A stretch of DNA of 64,000 nucleotides from Vicugna pacos. Lineage: Eukaryota > Chordata > Mammalia > Artiodactyla > Camelidae. The stretch spans positions 85,219,001 to 85,283,000 of the forward strand of contig NC_132993.1 of NCBI RefSeq assembly GCF_048564905.1. Reading direction: 5' to 3'. The notes below the pieces were generated by a model. The model did no database searches. It worked only from the letters and a program-made list of their open reading frames with translations, and was not told the DNA's origin. The first letter of the stretch is position 1, and each line of letters starts with the position of its first letter. Below, piece by piece: positions 48,282 through 60,430 of this stretch. The position numbers were made by a program, and so were the translations under genes.

Positions 48282-49520
48282 TAAAATATAGACTTTGTCC
48301 CTCTAAAATTGTGCAATTCAGGAGCACTAGGTGCCTTCACGATGCCGTGCGACCATCACAACCACGCAGGCTCACACCATTCCTTTCTTCAAAGCAAAAC
48401 CCTGGATCCAGAGCACGCACTCCCCACCACCACCCCAGCCCCTGACAGCCCCGAGTCCTCTTCCCCTCTGGGTGTCTTTACCTCTCCTGGGTGTTCCCTG
48501 TCAATGAAGCCACAGGAAAGGTGGCTTTGCATGCCTGCCCTTGTGGCTTAAGTGGGGGCTGGAGATGTTTTCTTTTGTTTTCACTTGAAATCACATTTTG
48601 ATCATTTGAAAGGGAAATCCAGGTGGGCTAAAGATGTCATGTGCAAAATGAAGCCCTTTCAGTAACTGTGCATAACCTCAGGAGAGGTACTGCTCTTCCC
48701 CCTGTCACACCAAAGCCACAAGACAGAAGGGAGATGCTTAGCTCTTCCTGGGGAAAAAACAAATCCTAGCAAATCAAGAAACCAGCAAAAGCCCAGAAAT
48801 ATAGCCAGAAAGACACTCCACGACCCGTAAGATGCGTTCCTCAGAACCCAACGTTGGAGAAAGGCTACACATCCCTGGGATCCAAAAACCTCTCGAAACC
48901 CAGTGCTCTAAACAAACACAACACACACGGGCAGTTCCAACGAGAGGCACAGCAGATGGCCAGTGTGCCTTAGAGGTGCTCAACCTCTCGGGGGAGGACA
49001 CAGGCAGATGGGCACACTGTGGAGACAGCACTGGTCACCATGACGCTGGCAGGTCTTTAGCCTGGTGACAGCCAGCCCTGGTGACAACGTGAGGAGGCAG
49101 AGGCCCCAGCAGATCCCCCGGAGGGACGAGAGAACAGACACTCCTCTCCAGGGAAACAGTGTGCAGGACACATCAAAGGGCCACAGGCGCAGCAGCCCTT
49201 CCCCGGCAGTGCCGATCCTTAGAGCTGACCCCACCAAAGTGCTCACACAACTTGCAAAGAAGTTTTACTTCAGCAACATGAAAAGAATCAGTATGTCATC
49301 AAGACATTTTCAGAAGTGACCTGCCCTGGGCCCTAATGATACAAACACGTAAATACACAGATACGCACATGCATCCAGGAAAAGAGACAGAGAGACTGAA
49401 ACACAGACAGGCAGAGGGAGAGAGAAACAAAGAGAGAGAGAGACAAGACAGGCGCTGAGAGACACAGAGGGGTAGAAGGAACAGCGAAGCTGGGAACAAG
49501 CGGAAGTCACGCCCATTTTC
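48094..49520 (+). repeat. Inverted, diverged partial copy of the 3.83-kb unit (R3)
   Basis: The reverse complement of unit positions about 2950-3833 followed by 1-545. It is visibly more diverged than R1/R2 and lacks the Ala/Pro repeat. It begins about 36 bp upstream of the MATCAP2 terminal exon, so it sits in that gene's last intron if the intron ever continued here. It ends at 'cacgcccattttc' near 49520, and then unrelated AT-rich sequence begins. Confidence 0.8.
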
Positions 49521-50159
49521 AAAGCAAATATACTGAGGATGAAAAGCTTATTTCATTTATTCCAGAAAGAAAGCTACTCATAAGCTATCTTTATTTCAGA
49601 AACTAATTCTCTCATGGTCATTTATTGCGATGATATATTGAATGGATAATAGACATGTTCCATTCAACATATACACATTTATATGCAACAAAATATATAT
49701 TATACATAAATATATATATTTACATGCTCAATTTTATATTTTATAAAAGCAACCTGAAAGAATTTGAAGGGCAGAGTATACAGTTGTACAAAAAGCCACC
49801 TTTCAGAACACATTAGGCGATGTCTTTCCTATTTCTCTGTAACTCCTATGCTAGCCAAACGAGCCACTAAGCAGCCTAAAGATCTGCAATGAAGGGTGCC
49901 TCTCTTTGCAACTTTTATGCTTTTCATGTCCACAGCATAATCGGTGATAGGAAGAAACTGATTGTTTTGGCCTTGGACCTAAATGTCACTATGCATTTCG
50001 TTGGCTTAGACTTTCCAAAGGATAAAATCATCCCTTTGTCACGTCAAAGAAAGTACCAGAAAACAAAATTGTCAAAGGAGAGTTATAATTTCCTATAATG
50101 GAAAAAGAACCTACCTTGTGAGAATGGAAGATTTCCAAATTATAAAGGAGTCAGATCAG
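49521..50159. other. AT-rich spacer between R3 and the CpG island
   Basis: Contains a TA-rich microsatellite-like zone near 49680-49740. No gene or recognised element. Confidence 0.5.
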
Positions 50160-50361
50160 TTGGGCAGGAGCGGGAGGCAAGGGCACCAGCCCGCTCTGGC
50201 CAGGCAGGCCGGGGGCGACTCTGAGAGTCCAGGCGCGGGGCGGGCTTGGCGCGGGGCGGGCTTGGCGGCGGCCCGAGCTCCACGGAGGCTTCCGCGCCCG
50301 TCAGCAGAGCGCCCAAGCGGAGGGGGCACAGCTTTGGGGCCAGGGGAGGGATAGGGAGCAA

Positions 50362-50575
50362 CAAGGGCTCCAGGGTGCTCAGCGTGGGGACCGACCAGGG
50401 CTCCGTGGTGCTCAGGGTGGGGAGCGACAAGGGCTCCGGGTTGCTGAGTGTGGGGACGAAAAGGGCTCCGCGGTGCTCAGGGTGGGGAGCGACAAGGGCT
50501 CCGGGGTGCTCAGGGTGGGGAGCGACAAGGGCTCCTGGGTGCTCATGGTGGGGAGCGACAAGGGCTCCAGGGTGC
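50362..50575 (+). repeat. 33-bp minisatellite in the CpG island
   Basis: About seven imperfect copies of a 33-bp unit containing 'agggctcc' and 'gtgctcagggtggggagcga'. As the period is a multiple of three, one forward frame repeats an 11-residue block (VLRVGSDKGSG) without stops. That is most likely incidental. Confidence 0.85.
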
Positions 50576-51172
50576 TCCCCGCGCCCTCAGCCGTGGCCCC
50601 CGGCGCCCAGACTGCCGGCGACCGCCCTCCCCGCCCCGCAGAGGCCCGGGGGCCTCCCTCCGTACGCGGGGACCCGGGGCGGCAACCACCGCATCCTCCC
50701 TCCTTCCGGCGCCCCGCGCCCCGCCGCCGTCGCCGTACTCACCTCAAGGGCGCAAACGGCACAGCCGGCCGTCGGCCTCGTTCCCGCCGAAGCGTCTCGC
50801 TGCGGTACTCCCTGCGTGGGCGGGCTGTTCCCCGGCGGTCGCAGGGGGTTCCGGGGTGGGGGAGCGGGGAGCAACGAACAGAAGCGCAGCCTGCTGGCAT
50901 TTTCCACAGGCCGGCGCCACCGCAGCCGCCTTGGGTCCGCACAGCCCCTGCCGGCCGCAGCTCTTGCTGTCCCGCGGAGCCGACAAGCCTTCGCGGACAG
51001 AGGATGGAGCCGCGGCGAGAGACGGAGTTCGGGCGGTGGTGTGCGCAGACTCTTTCCTGTGGGGATTGCGCGCATGCTCACCAGCGGGCGGGACCTGCGG
51101 CCGCCGCGTGGGGGCGGGACACGCGGCCGCTGCGTGTTGCCGGCCCCGCCCAGGGGCGCTGGTCCGGCTCAG

Positions 51173-51213
51173 CCAATCGGGAGCGCCGGGTACCTCGGTG
51201 CGGGCGCTTTGAA
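51173..51213 (+). promoter_or_regulatory. CCAAT box plus CDE/CHR cell-cycle element
   Basis: CCAAT at 51173-51177, GCGG at 51200-51203, a four-base gap and TTTGAA at 51208-51213. A CDE four bases ahead of a TTTGAA CHR, with an NF-Y CCAAT site about 30 bp upstream, is the classical arrangement of G2/M genes controlled by DREAM and MYB-MuvB. No TATA box is visible. Confidence 0.55.
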
Positions 51214-51219
51214 TGCTTC

Positions 51220-51392
51220 GTGGGCCGCGTGAGGCAGCGGCAGGGTGGCCACGCCACTGCCGTTTTAGGAGATCTTTTGAGATCGGGAGAGGAACCCGCC
51301 CCTCATGCTTTCGCTGGAGCCCCACACTCGCCCGGCCGCGGGACTGGCGAAAAAAAAAAGCAGCTGGGAAAGTAAAACAACACTGACTTCAG
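51220..51392 (+). ncRNA. Putative non-coding first exon with consensus donor
   Basis: Sequence downstream of the CDE/CHR element ending at AG, followed by GTAAGTTA (donor GT at 51393-51394). No conserved coding start is recognised. The 5' end is a guess based on promoter position. Confidence 0.35.
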
Positions 51393-51714
51393 GTAAGTTA
51401 CCTCTTTGGATGAAAGGAAGGGAATGGGATAAAGGAAAGGTGAAAAAGAAACTTCAAGCATTTGCATATTATTTGATTTCTTAAAAGAAAGATTTTTAAA
51501 TGCTAACATTTTGCCAGAATGCTTAAATTTTTTAAAGAAATAAAATGTTAATATGTAATTTTGTTACAAAAATACCCCAAATATATTCATGCATATGCAC
51601 ACAGATATGCATATTTTATATCTAAATGTAAAAAACTTTAGTCAATGAATAAAATTATAGAAATTTTCTTTATCATTGAACTTTATTCTTTTCCTTAACT
51701 TACGGTTATTTCAG

Positions 51715-51804
51715 GTACTTCAGGGCTCCAGAGCCTGCCAGGAGATGCACATATCCAAGAAGGCCAGTCCCCAGCAGGGAAGCAGGATGGAACCCCAGGT
51801 GCAG
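51715..51804 (+). ncRNA. Putative second exon
   Basis: A 90-nt segment between a GGTTATTTCAG acceptor and a GTGCAG/GTAGGT donor, on the same strand as and 320 bp after the putative first exon. It is open in one frame (containing MHISKKASPQQGSRMEPQVQ) but has no recognised protein match. It could belong to an unannotated transcript of the CpG-island promoter. Confidence 0.3.
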
Positions 51805-53690
51805 GTAGGTCAAGGGAGGATGGGGATGCTGGGGATGGTCAAAGGCAGGCAGCGAGGCTCGAGGTCAGGCAATGGGGAGGGAAGCATCGGGGTCTATGTG
51901 GGGCACAGGTAGGCCAAGGCAGGATTGAATGAGGGGCGCTGTGTGGACCGAAGTAGGAAGGGAGGGGAGGGGTGCTTCAGGAGCCAGGGTCGGGGTATCT
52001 CCCCCAACCTCCTGCCACCTCCCAGAGCAGCAGCTGGATCCCTCCTGAGCTCCCTGTCAGACAGGCCCAGCTTTGGTATCTGCATCCTTGCCCCAAGTTG
52101 CTACACTGCTCCCCTCATCTGGATCCCACTGCCCGCTTTTCTTCCCCGCCAGTGACCTGTGCTCAAAGGCCCCGCTGGCTGGGACACCAGACCCAGTGCA
52201 CCGTCCAAGGGACACCAGGGGGATTCCCTTGTTCTGTGAGCCAGTGTTCTCCAGGTGGACAGTTTTCTCTGCCTCTCCTCCCAATGTGTAAGGCCTTCTC
52301 TCTAGGTGCTAAAGCCCTACACATTGACCTGTTTGGGTTTGTTTCTCGGCCTCCAATTTTACCCCATCAGATGACTGTCCATAAGTTTATAAGAAGCCTT
52401 AACACCTCGGAGGGCAATGTACACTTCTTGTTCTTGTTCCATTTTATCTTGGCTCTTCTTAGAATTCCTCATCCCCCACCCCTGATGTCCAAGTCCTTGG
52501 CTGACCTGAAGCAAGAATCCTGGTGCTCGATACCTGACCAAGCTCCTCTTGGTACCTCTCCATCCACAGAGCCGCATACTCTGCCCGGTGGCCAAGAACC
52601 CTCAGATGTCTTTGCTGTATCTGGAGTGGAGTCCGATCTCTCTCCCTTTTGGCACTAGCCTTGAATAAATTCTTTCCTACCATTTTTAACAAGTGTCCGG
52701 TGAATACTTTCTCCTCACCAGCAGCACCGTGGAGCCTGCCGCATGGCGGTCACAGCTCAAGCACACCCAGGCTTACACCCTCAGTTACTAGGTTCCCCCC
52801 ACACGCCCGCATGACACAGAACCTGAAAAAAGTCTGAGCGCTTCCAGAGCGTGGAACCCGCGCACCCCACCTTTCCTCCTGTGCGATCTCCTGGGGTCTC
52901 ATCCTGCGCCTCCCTCTGTCCATGGCTTCCCAGTGGTCCAGGCTCCCCACTGGCAGTTCTCAGGTCTCCATGGTGACCGCGCTCCTTTCCTGACCATGCT
53001 TCACACCACCCCACAGGGTCATCGGGCAGGAAGCTTTGGAAGGTCCAGGGCAGGGATACAACTTAACCTGTTCTCAAGGGGGACAGAGGCACCCACTGAC
53101 TTTCTCTGAGGATGCAGGAGATTTAGCATCTGCCACAATTAGAGCCCACACTCCACTCTGGGCTGGGATGGGTTTTTTTCCCTAAATCACAATGACAGCC
53201 ATCACTCACTCTACTAAATGCTGTTCCCAGCAGCCCTGGATCGTGCTGTTTCACCGAGGCCTCTGCCTGGAGGTGGCTATCCCCATCTGCCCAAAGGGCC
53301 CAGGACTCCCTAGGTCTGCTTGGGGCACAGACCAACAGTGAGGCTGGACCCTAACTTCCATATTTCATTTCAGTCAGGCAAGTTTTTTTCCTATTGTTTT
53401 ATAAAAGATTAAAATAGCAGGAAGACACTGGTTAGAGAGACTAGTCATGAGGAATTACAAATAATTCAAATCTTCTTCCCTGGAATCTCACATTTAGGTG
53501 CAAAAATTGAGCACCAAAGTATGCCCATCCACTGCTCCCACCTGTCACGAGATGGGGCTGCTCATCAGAAGGGGAGCAGACCCCACGCCAGGGCCCCGAA
53601 GGAGGACAGGGTGACTGCATTGTAGAAAATGACAGGGTACATGAAACACACAGGAGTGTCTTTAAAACATGCACACACTGATCTGTTTTT
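51805..53690. other. Unclassified sequence with an AATAAA at 52664-52669
   Basis: No gene recognised. The stretch 52240-52720, with a polyadenylation signal near its end, looks like a terminal exon or an old LTR-like fragment. I could not decide which. Confidence 0.35.
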
Positions 53691-56600
53691 CAATTAAATT
53701 GGCCACGGAGTTTAGTCAAGCAATTTTTTTCCTTTATTTTTGTTAAATACAATTCCAGAAAGTATAGTGCAAACACTCAGTAGAAAAGTTGCAATTAAGA
53801 AATGTACATTCACATTTAACATTTCAGTCCATTCACTTTGTTTCTAAATAAAAATAGGACAAATTATTCAATGACTTGTCTCAATTTAACAATCTTGGAA
53901 AAGACTGGAAGGTGCTCTACAGTGTCCAGTGGACGTAAAAATAGACCCGTATTGATTATACAAATCTATCATGAAAAGTTACCCAGTGATATTGAGTTGT
54001 TGTCCTGATTCAGACATCTCGTTTCCATGTCTTCAGAAGCGTTCTCAGTGAGCTCTACTGGTGGGAGGATGTGTCACCCGGGCCACTCTGTGCCCAGGAA
54101 GGGACACGGAAGGGCTGAAGGGTTCCCAAAACCCTTCTCAGTGAGTAAAGAGAACCCAAGAGTGGGCTTTGGGTTTACCTTAATTGAGAGTGGAATCTGC
54201 TGCTAAGAGGTGGCCATGATCACCTTACATCATCTCCGCGTGTGCAGGGTGGTGTGCGGTCAGTGTGCACGAGAGATGGGGAGGGTGCCGGGGCCAAGTG
54301 GGGGCGCTGCAGGAAGGGTGCGGGAGCCACTGAGGCGTGGGGGCCAGGACCCGCCATGGCGGGACGCTCTGTGGCCAGCCGGCAGACAACCCGTGGTGAC
54401 CGGGGCCTATCCCTTTGCTCATGCTGCGTGTCTTGGAAACCAAAGGAAGTGACACACAATTAGGAACATCACGGCATGTGATGCTGGATGCAAAGGGCTT
54501 GTGCAGCCACGGTTTCGCCAGGGCCAAAGGCAGAACTACAGGCCTCTATGGGACTGATGCCTGGGCGGGGAGTGCCGGTGCTCCAGGCCAGCAGGAGAGA
54601 TCGTGGTCTATTCATCAGGAGTCCCAGGACATGGGGGTGATCCCCTGAGACGTGTGCTTTGTGCCCGGGCCTCAGGGGGCGTGGGAGTTGCTGGTGGGAG
54701 GCAAGAAACAAGTTCTGGCTGCTGGTGGGCCCACTGCCCAATGCACATGCCCCGGGGAGTGAGAACCCGTGGACTGGACGCTACGTGGCTGTGCCTGCAG
54801 GCGGCCCTGCACATGTTTTAAAAGCCCAAGAGGTGGCGAGATCTCCTGGGGGTTGGTCTGGGACTTCCTCTCTGTTTAAACGCCAATTCTTAGTCAACGA
54901 CTGCCAGCTGTTTTGGAATCCAACCCATCCAAAGTCTGATCTGCCTGGAACCACAGAAGTCAGTGCCTGGGGGAGCCCAGGACACCCGTGCTCCAGCGAC
55001 TGCCAACTGCTCACCAACCATCACGATCCCCATCTCGCCTCCCGCACATTTTCAATGAAATCTGTTCTTGTATGTCTTCTCATCCCCAGGAAGGAGCAGT
55101 GACCACCTACATCGCTGCACAGCATGACGGGGACACGGGAGGGCTCTGATCAGGCATTGGGGGCTGGGTTGGCTCCACATAAGTGGAGAAGCGTGTGGAG
55201 TATGAGGGCATCTGGGGGCCCGCGTTCTCCCCCTGGCTGATGTCAAAGAGGCCTTACAGAAAGAGACAGGACAAGTGTTCTCACTGAGGGAAGAGTCTGT
55301 GTTTTCTAAGACGCGCTGGCAGGTGGCGCTGCCGGATACAGTTTTAGGATAGAACGTACGCTAAAATAAGGCAGAGAGTTTTCAGGCCAATGCTGTATGA
55401 CTTTGCTAGAGATCCATTGTTAAAGCACAGGCAGGGCTCAGCTGACAGTCCATGTGCTGTTCCAATCTCACAGCATGAGGCCTAAATGAGGGTGACTCTG
55501 TGCCTGGGCACATCCGGGGATGGGCGGTGAGGCAAACCCGATGCCTGGGGACCTGCCTGGCTGTTCCGTACCAGCGGCCAGGCACCGCCACCTCCGTGCG
55601 CACTTTAGCTAAGGGCTCCAACAACACCAGCACAACTTTGCTGGTGTCACTGTTAGCTGAGAGATGCTGAACTTGAGTGGCTCCCTGGGTAACTGGGAGG
55701 GAGGTGGGCAGGGGCTACCGACTCTTCCCTCCAGAATCCCTGCACCAACACCCACCTGTATCTCTCCCCTCAGGCCTCCACGTATACACAAATCCCAAAC
55801 ACAACAAAATGAAACAAAGGACAAACTACGGAGAATGGGACCAATTCAGTGCCTTGTTGCTGCGGGACTTCAGTAAAGGAAAAAATAAAAGAGACTTTCT
55901 TCCTCTCTAGCAGATGTTGGAGACAGATGCCCAGGCACAACTGGGACCTTGGTGGAAGTCAAGGCCACCTCTGTGTCCCAGAGCTGCTGCCCCCTCTCCT
56001 CCCAGGGTCAGGATTTATAGGGGAAATCAAGTCATGTCCGTCAGGGAATGCCCTGGGTGTGGCCGTCATTTGTTCATGTTCCAAATTAATTTGTTCTTTA
56101 TATGCATCCATCTTAATCCCAGGAACAAATAAGTGGTTTTAATTTTGCCTAAGCCATGCCATTCACACACACACCACACACACACTTGCATTAAGCATGA
56201 CCTCTGGCAGAATAATTTCTTTTTATCTTAGAAAACAGATTTGATATGGAACAGATTATATTTTCAGGGTAATTAAGGAATACAAATGTCTGAGTCGTTA
56301 ACACAATGTCAAGTCGTGTAAGGAGGTCTAGCCCCAATGTAGGACCCTCGAAATTCGGTTTGTTATGAAACAGATGATGGAGGAGACAAATTCCGCTTCA
56401 CCATCACAGGACCTGCCTCCACGACGTGTGCGCGCACACGAGAGACAAAGGGAAACTCCCCGAATCCTTTCCAAAGCATCCTGTGGCCTCCCAGATGTGA
56501 AAGTTCACCAGGCGCTCCCCGTCTGGGGTGCCGGCCCCTGACCACGAGAGGGAAAATCTAGGTCAGATTCCAGTTGCTAGGGCTGGTCCCATGGTCCATG

Positions 56601-59162
56601 CTGGTCTCACTGGCCGCCCTGCTGGCCACGCCAACCCCAGTCCCAGCCACTCGAGTGCCCCCTGCACCCCACGCTCCTACATGCATCCCTATGTTCAGCT
56701 GCCCCGCCCACACTGCATCCCTCCCAGGCACAGGGCCTGCCTGTGGCTCTTGCCCATCAGGTCACACAGAATCAAGGGTGCCCTCCCACCACTGAGGGAC
56801 TGGGCGGTGGTGGACAACTGTCTGTCAGTGCTCCCTGGGGCCAGCTACCCCTGCCTTGGACGGGATTCACTCGAGCTCCTGAGTCCATCCTGGGAAAACT
56901 CACAACACTATTCCCCCCACCGCCCACTTTGCCAACCACTGGGCACCTGGCCTGGATATTTCTGGCCACATATGTCACTGGACGATGTGTACTGTGGAAT
57001 CGGAGCTCTTCAAATCTCTTTGCTGTACCCCAAAGTCAACTTGGAAGCCTGACCCATCACGACCGCCCTCCTGACACCCAGGTGGGGGTCCCCGTCCTAC
57101 CTGCTGACCTCTGGGCCTGGTGACACAGCTCCCAGCAGACCTTGAACCTCCTGATTTAGACCCACCCACAGCCTCACAGCCTAAGGACTTGTGAAGCCAG
57201 ATGAAACCCAACGCGCCATACGGAGAAACGTCACATCTTTCATCATCCACAGCGGAACCTGGAGTATTACATGAAAATGAGAGGCTGCTAGTGCAAATTC
57301 GACTTTCAAAGCAAACCGCAGCAGGGGAGGCGGGATGTTCAGGCCCAGGGACACTGCTGAGGCCGCCAACTGTCAGCTGGCCACAGCTCACCCCTCATTT
57401 ATTTCACAAAACCAAAGTATTTTGAAACTCATGGTCTCTACGGAGTTTGGATTTTTGGTTTTTGCTTTGTTGCTCTTTTTTTCACCGAAGCCATTACAAA
57501 ACCAAGGATAAGTCAGTTTCTGGGGAGTTAGTCACACATAACTAATGGGGCTGCATACTGAGAATGACAAGTGTACCAGCAGATCTGTGACCCCTCCCAA
57601 GAGAGCTACTCAATACAGGGCACAGTGTGACCTTGCATTTCCTGCGCGGGCGACACACACGGAGGCAGCGGTTTCCTTACAAGTCATGTGTGCGGGTCAG
57701 GGGCAGGGCTGGCCACGCGGGGAGTCCAGCAGGATCCCAACTCAGGCGATCACAGAACACACCATGCAGAGGGGTGGGCGCACCCTGGAACCTAGATGGT
57801 TCACCCCCTGCCAGGGGGTGAACCTGGACATGGTGACAGGCAAACCCAGCCCTTCCTTCTCGAGAGAGAGGTGAAAGCAGGAATCTAAGCACTCTATCCA
57901 GCTCGCTCCTGGGACGATGGTGCAGGATTTCTATCAGCTGCAGACAGAGCATCGCGTCTCTGAAGGCTGGCCGGATCCTGCCTGAGCCCAGAGCCCACCC
58001 ATCAGCCAGGTTTTGGGGGTGTCAGCCCCCATGGTGCCCTGCAATCTGGGGAAACTTGTACACATGGCTTGTCTCTGAATCACCAATCTGCTTTGGACCA
58101 GACCTGTCTCTACAGTTTAGAATTAGATATTGCTTCTAGTGACAGAAGATATTGGAAGCCCTGGTGGCTTTGGAGTCAGATAAACATGGCAGGCTCAGGG
58201 TGGCTGGGTCTGGGGGTCCACCCTGCAGGACACAGACCCTGGAGTGGACTGGCCCAGGGTCAGGGTACATGGAAGCATTTGGAAGTTCGAGGCTGTCCTC
58301 TACTGAGGCTGGGGCACAGGAGGCATGCAAGGGTCTCAAGGGGACACACGGAAGGGGTCGTTCCAAAGGGCAGCAGACTCGCCAAGCAGGGTGTGATGCG
58401 TTGGGAACCTCACACACCGGCTACGGCGGGCTGTCCACACAGGCGGTCATGCCTGTCTTCATTTTGGTCAGAAGGAAACAGGCAGCACCTGCAAGCGGTG
58501 CACTATTTACAGAGCATCCTAAATAACTTAGAGAGACTCCTATTAAGAAGGCGCTAACATTTGGACACGAGTATTGTACAAGGTTAAAAATAACTAAGGC
58601 AGTATCATACAGTGTAATCACAAATAAAAAGGAAGTTGTTGACGAAACCCCAAGGAACGTTATGGCCGAACGGGGCCCCTGTGCCCGCAGGAAGCAGGTA
58701 GGGTTAGGAACTGCTGATGATGGAGGAGGTGCTGCTCACAAAGGGGAACATCACTGTCTCAGCACAGCCGAGGCCCTGATGGCTTCCCACGGCAGCGGTG
58801 ACAGCTGGCCACATGTTCCATGGCTTTGCCAACACTCGTAGGGGGTCCCACGGCTCTGCGGACCTGAGGTCCCGACACGGCCAGACTGGACTCTCGCCCA
58901 GAGGCCCAGGGTCCATCTCACTCAGGTCGACGTGAATTCAGCGCCCATGGGAGTGGGTTGTGGGAGTGCCGATCACTTCCTCACAGGCTGACGGCTGGGG
59001 CGTCCTAACATTAGACTGGCTGTGGCCTCTGAGCTTTAAACAGCAGCCTCATGATTTGAATCTTACTGACCACCCCGCCTGCCTCGTCCACTTCTAAGGG
59101 GCCACATGGTCACACTGAGCCGACCCACGTGGCCCAGGATCCCCTCCCAAGCTTGTGGCCTG
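53690..59162. other. Long unique region, 3'UTR-like in places
   Basis: About 5.5 kb without recognised repeats or coding exons. On the minus strand, an AATAAA followed by a run of A residues lies at about 53720-53740, with AT-rich, 3'UTR-like sequence to its right (53740-54060). A similar AT-rich patch lies at 58540-58650. Between them the sequence is GC-moderate with only short frames. A CA repeat sits at 56165-56190. It could be a long terminal exon of a minus-strand gene cut off by the repeat at 59163, but I cannot name it. Confidence 0.35.
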
Positions 59163-59538
59163 AGCTAATGCTCCTCCTGAAGATCCTGCAGCTCCTGCCG
59201 CTCCCGCAGCTCCTGCTGCTCCTGACGGTCCCGCAGCTCCTGCTGGTCCTGAAGGTCCCGCAGCTCCCACTGCTTCCGAATGTCCTGAAGATGCTGCAAC
59301 TGCAGCTGGACCACTGGGTTACGGAGAAACATTTCCGGCATCACCAGCCCGTGGGGCTGAGACCCCTCTGCGCCCACCCACACCTTCTTCTTCAAAATCC
59401 CACCATGAATCCCCTCCCGCACCCAACCTTGACTTCCATTCCCCTGAAGTGATTTGTGTTTGGTTTTTCTTCACTTGCCTCTGTCTTTTTCATATTGGTT
59501 ATGGCATCCTTTCTTTTGCCTTTTTAACTTTCTTTTAA
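59163..59538 (+). pseudogene. RALGDS-like Ala/Pro-repeat exon remnant, copy R4
   Basis: Open plus-strand frame from the truncated Ala/Pro repeat (ANAPPEDPAAPAAPAAPAAP) through the Ser/Pro region to VICVWFFFTCLCLFHIGYGI and a TAA at 59536-59538 that again overlaps AATAAA. The 5' part of the exon is missing and the codon just before GCT is a stop, so no start exists here. Confidence 0.45.
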
Positions 59539-60430
59539 TAAAATACAGACTTTGTCCCTCTGAAATTATGCAATTCAGGAGCACTAGGTGCCTTCACGAT
59601 GCCGTGCGACAATCACTACCATGCAGGCTCACACCATTCCTTTCTTCAAAGTAAAACCCTGGATCCAGAGCATGCACTACCCCCCTCCCCCACCCCACCA
59701 CCGAGCCCCTGACAGCCCCGAGTCCTCTTCCCCTCTGGGTGTCTTTACCGCTCCTGGCTGTTCCCTGTCAATGAAGCCACAGGAAAGGTGGCTTTGCGTG
59801 CCTGCCCACATGGCTCTAGCGGGGGCTGGTGATGTTTTGTTTTGTTTTCACTTGAAATACCATTTTGAATACTTGAAAGGGAAATCCAGGTGGGCTAAAG
59901 ATGTCATGTACACAATTAAGCCCTTTCGGTAACTCTGTGCATAACCTCGGGTGAGGCACTGCACTTCGCCCTGAGACACCACAGTCACAAGACAGAAGGG
60001 AGATGCTTAGCACTTCCTGGGGCAAAAACAAAACCAAGCAAATCAAGAAACCAGCAAAAGCCCAGAAATATAGCCGGAAAGACATTCCACAACCCGCAAG
60101 AAGTGTTCCTCAGAACCCAAGTTTGGAGAAAGGCTATACATCCACGGGGTCTAAAAACCTCTCGAAACCCAGTGCTCTAAACAAACACAACACACACAGG
60201 CAGTTCCAACTAGAGGCACAGCAGGTGGCCAGTGTGTGTTAGACGTGCTCGACCTCTCGGGGGAGGACACAGGCGGACGGACACACTGTGGAGACAGCAC
60301 TAGAAACCATGACACTGGCAGGTCTTTAGCCTAGTGAGAGCCAGCCCTGGTGACAACGTGACGAGGCAGAGGCCCCAGCCAATCCATTGGAGGGACGAGA
60401 GAACAGACATTCCTCTCCAAGGAAACAGTG
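59163..60430 (+). repeat. Inverted partial copy of the 3.83-kb unit (R4)
   Basis: The reverse complement of unit positions from about 3340 to 3833 and then 1 to about 770. It includes part of the Ala/Pro repeat and the hydrophobic tail. It is more diverged from R1/R2 than they are from each other. It ends abruptly at 'ggaaacagtg', where a different tandem array begins. Confidence 0.8.

Larger units (their letters stand above)
50160..51320. promoter_or_regulatory. CpG island, probable (bidirectional) promoter
   Basis: About 1.1 kb that is strongly GC- and CpG-rich, in sharp contrast to the AT-rich flanks, with many GC boxes. Its right end carries a CCAAT box and a CDE/CHR arrangement, followed by a good splice donor. 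In human the MATCAP2 and ANLN promoters lie head to head, and this island is 2-3 kb beyond the MATCAP2 end, so it may be that promoter after loss of the gene body. That identity is inference. I did not find the ANLN start exon. Confidence 0.65.

Noticed and set aside
51260-51320. ANLN coding start
   Set aside because: I looked for the MDPFTEKLLERT start downstream of the CDE/CHR element. Only a vague nucleotide resemblance exists and no in-frame ATG with the right peptide.
50246-51375. Long Arg/Gly/Pro-rich frames (254-328 residues) in the CpG island
   Set aside because: GC-rich sequence lacks stop codons by composition, several frames are open at once, and no domain is recognisable.
52240-52720. 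Old LTR-like fragment with a polyadenylation signal
   Set aside because: The composition and AATAAA near the end fit an LTR or a terminal exon, but I could not see defining ends or assign a family.
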